From: an uncultured Actinomycetes bacterium
GTDB taxonomy: Bacteria; Actinomycetota; CADDZG01; WHSQ01
Reading direction: 5' to 3'
Length of the DNA stretch: 64,000 nt
Assembly (NCBI GenBank): GCA_937863385.1
Contig: CALMBW010000020.1
Span: 248,001-312,000, forward strand
A program made the position numbers and the translations under genes. Below the pieces are notes generated by a model. The model was not told the origin of the DNA, did not search any database, and worked only from the letters and a program-made list of their open reading frames with translations. Each line of letters opens with the position of its first letter. Position 1 is the stretch's first letter. Shown here piece after piece: positions 60,172-64,000 of the stretch.

Positions 60172-61296
60172 TTAGCGGGCATGGGCACCATCTCCCGCCA
60201 ACATCGAGGAATACAGCTCTACATATGCCCGCGCCGCGCGCTCGACCGAAAAAGGCTCTGTAGCCCCTCGAAGGATCGCGGTATCCCAATCGCGCGTCGA
60301 GGCTTCGAGGAGCGCTGCGGCTAGATCGCCGGGTGACTCAGAGGGAACCGTGATCCCCTTGTCGGTCCCCAGGAGCTCAGGCAGACCGCCGACGGCACTG
60401 GCCACCACGGGACGTCCGATCGCGAGCGCTTCGAGGGCGGCCGATGGCAAGCCTTCACGGCGCGACGGAAGAACGAGGACGCGAGCCTTGGCTATGGCGG
60501 CCGACACTTCAGCACGGCGCAGGGGGCCCGTGAAGGAGACGGCGTCGGCTATGCCAAGCGAACTCACTTGCGACGAAAGTGATGAACGTTCCGGTCCATC
60601 ACCCACGATCTCGAGCTTCAGATCCATACGTGAACGCCGGGCTACAGCTAGTGCCTCAAGAAGCACGTCCACACCCTTTTCCTTGGCGAGCCTTCCGACG
60701 TAGACGAAGCGAGGCTCGCGCGTCAGAGGTTTCACCGGGAAGTCGGCGAGCCGGATGGGGCTTGGGATGTGCTCGACACGCTTCGCTCCTAGCTGACGCA
60801 GGATGTCACGTCCCATCGGATCGACGGCCACGCATGCATCCATCGAGCGAACCGAACGACGGATCATCGCTCCAAGGACCGGGATCTTGGGAAACACGTG
60901 GATATCGGGGCCGGGCAGCGTCATCAGACGCGGCATCTTGAGATCGCGGATCGCCCATCCGCCCGGGAACACCCAGTAGGCGTGAGCAAGGTCATGGTTC
61001 GGAGCCAGCTCGCGAGCGGCTTGTCTGAGTGCGGATGCAGCACGATATACGCGGGGCCCGTCGGGCCCCAGGATCGCCTTGTGCAGCGCCGCTTCGGGAC
61101 GCTCGGGAGGGATACGCCGCACCTCGATGCCCCCAAGTTGCTCACGCTCAGGAGCACCGGGCCCAGCGTGCGTTAGCAGGGTGGCTTCGATGTGTTCACC
61201 GAGTTCGCGAGCGAGGTCATAGAGAGCGTTGCCATGGGCTGCTGTTGCGTCACCGGGGAACCGGGCGAAGCTAGATGTAAGGATCAGAACCTTCAC
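60172..61296 (-). CDS. Family 4 glycosyltransferase
   Basis: A 374-residue GT-B enzyme. The acceptor domain starts LTSSFARFPGDATAAHGNA. The donor site has FVYVGRLAKEKGVDVLLEAL and, later, VLPSRREGLPSAALEALAIGRPVVAS with the ExxxxxxxE pair that holds the nucleotide sugar. It transfers a sugar to a growing lipid-linked glycan. The start overlaps the stop of the HprK-like gene (ATGA), so both belong to one operon with the flippase. Confidence 0.92.
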   Translation of the reverse strand: MKVLILTSSFARFPGDATAAHGNALYDLARELGEHIEATLLTHAGPGAPEREQLGGIEVRRIPPERPEAALHKAILGPDGPRVYRAASALRQAARELAPNHDLAHAYWVFPGGWAIRDLKMPRLMTLPGPDIHVFPKIPVLGAMIRRSVRSMDACVAVDPMGRDILRQLGAKRVEHIPSPIRLADFPVKPLTREPRFVYVGRLAKEKGVDVLLEALAVARRSRMDLKLEIVGDGPERSSLSSQVSSLGIADAVSFTGPLRRAEVSAAIAKARVLVLPSRREGLPSAALEALAIGRPVVASAVGGLPELLGTDKGITVPSESPGDLAAALLEASTRDWDTAILRGATEPFSVERAARAYVELYSSMLAGDGAHAR

Positions 61297-62399
61297 GCGA
61301 CGGCCGTCCGACCATCGGTACTAACCGTCATCTCAACGATGCGGGATGCCAGATCTGAAACGCGCCTGGGGGTCTCGCCTTCGCCTGCGATCACCTTTGT
61401 CGTCGCGGACATCCCCGACGCGATGATCTCCATCTCTTCGCTGATACTTCCGAATAGTGGATCGGTCAGCAACCCCGGGTAGCTGAAACGGATGACCGAT
61501 TCGAGATCCTCGCAGTAGAGAAGCTCCGAGCGTCCGGAAGCAGCCAGGGCCTCGGGTAGGGCATCGATCGTGGGGATATTCGTGCCTTGCCTCGGAACGA
61601 AAACGAAGACGTCCAGCGGTCCGCTGGCTGCCACCTTCGCATCCGGAAAGACTTGATTGACCGGCACCTTGACCTTGCCGGCGGCCGAAGCCACGTCGGC
61701 GAGCCGAGCGAAGCCCATCGACACCTTGGGCCATTTCTTGGTCGACTTCGAAACTGCTTTGGCACCTTTACTGATCTTGTGGACCGCGGTGGACCTGGAT
61801 CCCGGCCAGCGCGCCGGATCGATGTAGCCCTGGTGGTGAGAGTTGAGGTTCAGCTGCGCGCTGATCGGGGACACAACGCCATCTGACGAGAACGCGCACC
61901 AATCGTCGGCGATGAACCCACTCCCGCGCTCGAGCAGCTCCAGAGCGACGGGAGACTTCCCCGCCCCCGTCCAACCAGAGATCGCAACACGCTTGTCGTT
62001 GACCGTCACACCAGCAGCATGGACCAAGCAGATGCGGTGCCGCCACAGAGAGGCTCTCAACAGCGGGAGATAGAGCCAGCGCTGGAAGAACCAGGGGTCG
62101 ATATCTCTCTCAACCAGTATCTCTGAATCATGAAGCGGAAAACGCATCAAGGCGCCACGGTCCAGATGGTCACCGAACCGCAGACCTTGATCTGTCTGTC
62201 CGGCGGGAACGGGCCACAGCCTGCCGGAGGGCTTTGCCACCTTGTCCACGAATCGGAATGTGATCTCGGTCGCCGCCTCGATGTGAGGCTCTGCCTTCAA
62301 AGGCCCGAAGACGGTGTCGATCCATGCTGCAACCGGACCATTCAGATCTTCGAAATTGAACCGGACCTTGCCTGCGATAAGGCGCGTCATGCCGATCAT
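61293..62399 (-). CDS. HprK-like kinase in a polysaccharide operon
   Basis: The start is the ATG complementary to 62397-62399, overlapping the flippase stop (ATGA). The 368-residue protein has a P-loop GWTGAGKSPVALELL and, after it, FIADDWCAF, the pattern of HPr-kinase/phosphorylase-related proteins. The classical HPr kinase signature for phosphorylase is not obvious, and no PTS genes are nearby. Proteins of this kind recur in sugar-nucleotide and exopolysaccharide clusters, where their target is unknown. Translational coupling with both neighbours argues for a role in the same pathway. Confidence 0.75.
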   Translation of the reverse strand: MIGMTRLIAGKVRFNFEDLNGPVAAWIDTVFGPLKAEPHIEAATEITFRFVDKVAKPSGRLWPVPAGQTDQGLRFGDHLDRGALMRFPLHDSEILVERDIDPWFFQRWLYLPLLRASLWRHRICLVHAAGVTVNDKRVAISGWTGAGKSPVALELLERGSGFIADDWCAFSSDGVVSPISAQLNLNSHHQGYIDPARWPGSRSTAVHKISKGAKAVSKSTKKWPKVSMGFARLADVASAAGKVKVPVNQVFPDAKVAASGPLDVFVFVPRQGTNIPTIDALPEALAASGRSELLYCEDLESVIRFSYPGLLTDPLFGSISEEMEIIASGMSATTKVIAGEGETPRRVSDLASRIVEMTVSTDGRTAVA

Positions 62400-63820
62400 G
62401 CTCTTGCCTCCTCGGCACGGGGCGTCGAGCCCACGACCTTGCCACTCCACACGATCAACCACGCGAGTACACCGAATGCGGCGGCACCCACCGATGTCCG
62501 AAGCAACACGTGGCCGGGTGTGACCATCACGACGAGAGCGAGTCCACCAGCAGCGACGGCACCTTGAGCCAGAGGCTTGAGCAACGAAGGCGCCAGATCG
62601 GCAAGGTGACGACGCATCACGATCGTGAGGATCGCTTCGGTCGCTAGGGTTGCAACGATGGCGCCCTTATAGCCCCAGAAAGGGATCAGAGCGAGATTCA
62701 AAGCGATGTTGGCGGATGCCCCGATAGCCGTGGCGACGGTTCGGGACCGTTGCCGGTCCGTTGCGTTCAGTGCCACCCCAGAGAGGCTGTTAACGAACCT
62801 GAAAGGCAGTATCGGAGCCAGGGCTACGATGACCGCAGCCGTGCCCACGAAGCTCGACCCGTAGAGAAGATCGGAGATCGGGCGCGCCAGCACCATCAAG
62901 CCGGCCGCAGCAGCAAGTCCAACGACCAGTTGCATCCGGTAGGTGGAAGCGAACAACGTCTTCAGCTCGGGATCGTCCGACGACCGAGCGCGCGATAGGA
63001 CCGGGTAAAGCGACGTGTTGAGTGCAGACGACACCATCGGGATGGTCATGATGATGATAGTTGCGGCGCTGTACAGACCGATCTCCTCAGGAGTTCGCAA
63101 CATCGCTAACAGCACGATGTCGAAACGAACGAGAAGTGAATTGAAGATGTAGCTGAAGCCCATCGGTACCGCAACGCGCAATAGACCCGGCCACTCATTG
63201 ACCTGAACCTTGAAACCGAGCTTGCCGTACTGGGATCTGTAGCACCTGATCGAAACGACCAGGTTCGCGACACGACCGGCCGCTAGACCAAGCATCGCAG
63301 CAGGAACCGACCCGCTGATGCTCAGAGCGATCGCCACTCCACCCAAACCAACCAGACCTTCGACGGCGAGGGCCAGGGTCTCGAGCTCCATACGCTCGCG
63401 GGCGTGAAACGCTGCACGCAGGATCAGCACCGGAGCGCTCAGTACAACGAAAAGGCCCCCCGCAGCCAATGCAAGTACCAGTTGGTGGCTGGCACCCGCT
63501 ATCCATGGGATGCCTGCTACCAGAACGCTTCCTACACAAGCAGAGAGCAGAGCCGGGGGCAGGGATACATCGACCTCGCGCGAGGTTCCATCACGGTTGA
63601 GTTCACGGACCAACCGATAGTCGAGACCGAGGGGAGCGAACAACGCCACCATCGATGCGATCGTCCACGCCAGCGTGAAGAGCCCGAAGCCCTGAGGACC
63701 GAGGGTGCGAGCCACGACCACCGCAACAACAGCTTTCGTCGCCCCGGAGATCCCGAAGGCGACGATCTGGCTGAAGGTGTTCTTGGCTACACGGCGGCGA
63801 TCCAAGGCGAGGGCGCTCAT
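62396..63820 (-). CDS. Polysaccharide flippase (MATE/MOP-type)
   Basis: The start is placed at the ATG complementary to 63818-63820, which overlaps the stop of the upstream dehydrogenase; a longer frame would run into that gene. The 474-residue protein has about 12-14 hydrophobic helices, beginning NTFSQIVAFGISGATKAVVAVVVARTLG, the usual N-terminal motif of Wzx-like oligosaccharide flippases. It would move lipid-linked glycan units across the membrane. Confidence 0.92.
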   Translation of the reverse strand: MSALALDRRRVAKNTFSQIVAFGISGATKAVVAVVVARTLGPQGFGLFTLAWTIASMVALFAPLGLDYRLVRELNRDGTSREVDVSLPPALLSACVGSVLVAGIPWIAGASHQLVLALAAGGLFVVLSAPVLILRAAFHARERMELETLALAVEGLVGLGGVAIALSISGSVPAAMLGLAAGRVANLVVSIRCYRSQYGKLGFKVQVNEWPGLLRVAVPMGFSYIFNSLLVRFDIVLLAMLRTPEEIGLYSAATIIIMTIPMVSSALNTSLYPVLSRARSSDDPELKTLFASTYRMQLVVGLAAAAGLMVLARPISDLLYGSSFVGTAAVIVALAPILPFRFVNSLSGVALNATDRQRSRTVATAIGASANIALNLALIPFWGYKGAIVATLATEAILTIVMRRHLADLAPSLLKPLAQGAVAAGGLALVVMVTPGHVLLRTSVGAAAFGVLAWLIVWSGKVVGSTPRAEEARA

Positions 63821-64000
63821 AGCTTGTAGATGTGCTCCGAGGTCATGCCGCCTAGTGCATTTCGGCAATCGAAAACCAATCGGGAACGCTGAGCGACCAC
63901 TGGCCACGAGTAGTCGGAGTGGTCGGTGAGGATCACAACACACTCAGCCAGCTCCAACTCCGTCTCGAGATCGGCCACGCTCTTGTGCAGCCGGTTGCCG
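63817..64000 (-). CDS. Nucleotide-sugar dehydrogenase, C-terminal 60 residues only
   Basis: An open frame enters from the right edge and stops at the TGA complementary to 63817-63819, overlapping the flippase start. Its last 60 residues include the VVILTDHSDY and LVFDCRNALGG segments, then SEHIYKL, which match the C-terminal UDP-binding domain of UDP-glucose/UDP-ManNAc-type 6-dehydrogenases. These make uronic acid nucleotides for polysaccharides. The catalytic part lies outside the window. Confidence 0.8.
   Translation of the reverse strand, partial: GNRLHKSVADLETELELAECVVILTDHSDYSWPVVAQRSRLVFDCRNALGGMTSEHIYKL

Noticed and set aside
58812-60191. 459-residue open frame on - across the HD-GYP gene
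   Set aside because: The + strand shows full GAF/HD-GYP motifs; the - frame has none and overlaps the start of the epimerase gene.

Overview
The window looks like part of a chromosome from a high-G+C Gram-positive bacterium (Actinomycetota), probably not one of the best-studied genera. The reasons are a GlnR-type orphan regulator close to two glutamine synthetases and GlnE, two F420-type flavin/deazaflavin proteins, a PduO-type adenosyltransferase, and at least 14 genes whose start codon lies 6-9 nt after a TANNNT -10 hexamer. That spacing is the signature of leaderless transcription. No rRNA, tRNA or CRISPR array was found. The first ~11.5 kb is visibly less G+C-rich than the rest.

Region 1 (1-12.1 kb) is an accessory, defence-like island. 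It holds a Ser/Thr kinase running off the left edge, a NrdR-like zinc-ribbon protein with two ATP cones, a DUF262-HNH protein, an HNH_2 nuclease, a RadC-like protein without its metal-binding histidines, a membrane-anchored NERD nuclease-like protein, a two-helix membrane protein coupled to a 52-residue ORF, and a translationally coupled SIR2-HerA pair, which is a known anti-phage system. A probably truncated membrane gene follows. Region 2 (12-14.8 kb) carries an HTH-nucleotidyltransferase pair resembling a toxin-antitoxin module, a PPOX-family protein and a Fic protein with a C-terminal helix-turn-helix.

Region 3 (14.9-22.9 kb) is acyl-CoA metabolism (a VOC epimerase-like protein and three acyl-CoA dehydrogenases). 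Embedded in it is a lipoprotein thioredoxin whose first active-site cysteine codon is TGA, a likely selenoprotein, followed by a Cys-rich 56-residue ORF, a diguanylate cyclase, a Nudix hydrolase and a cobalamin adenosyltransferase. Region 4 (23-34 kb) is a complete deoxynucleoside salvage and catabolism locus: BMP-type ABC importer, cytidine deaminase, thymidine phosphorylase and purine nucleoside phosphorylase on +. Facing it on - are deoC and a two-gene version of the double-domain ALDH16 enzyme.

Region 5 (34-48.5 kb) is mixed: Mrp ATPase, a diacylglycerol kinase-like protein, HD-GYP, a secreted protein, glnA with an excellent GlnR box, an RTX-like secreted protein, an adenylate cyclase-AAA-TPR protein tail-to-tail with a CRP-type regulator, a DJ-1/PfpI protein and ftsH. 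Region 6 (48.3-56.8 kb) is nitrogen and NAD metabolism: glnE, an NlpC/P60 hydrolase behind a heavily folded leader, glnA2 with a GlnR half-box, nadE interrupted in frame by a 53-bp perfect palindrome, glnR and an NfeD-like protein. Region 7 (56.8-64 kb) is surface-polysaccharide biosynthesis: an epimerase-glycosyltransferase fusion, an HD-GYP protein, a GT4 glycosyltransferase, an HprK-like kinase, a flippase and the end of a nucleotide-sugar dehydrogenase.

The strongest leads for something new are the UGA-containing thioredoxin, the in-frame palindromic element in nadE, the double-ATP-cone NrdR-like regulator sharing a palindromic -10 with a kinase, the split ALDH16 and the orphan structured leader of the NlpC/P60 gene.
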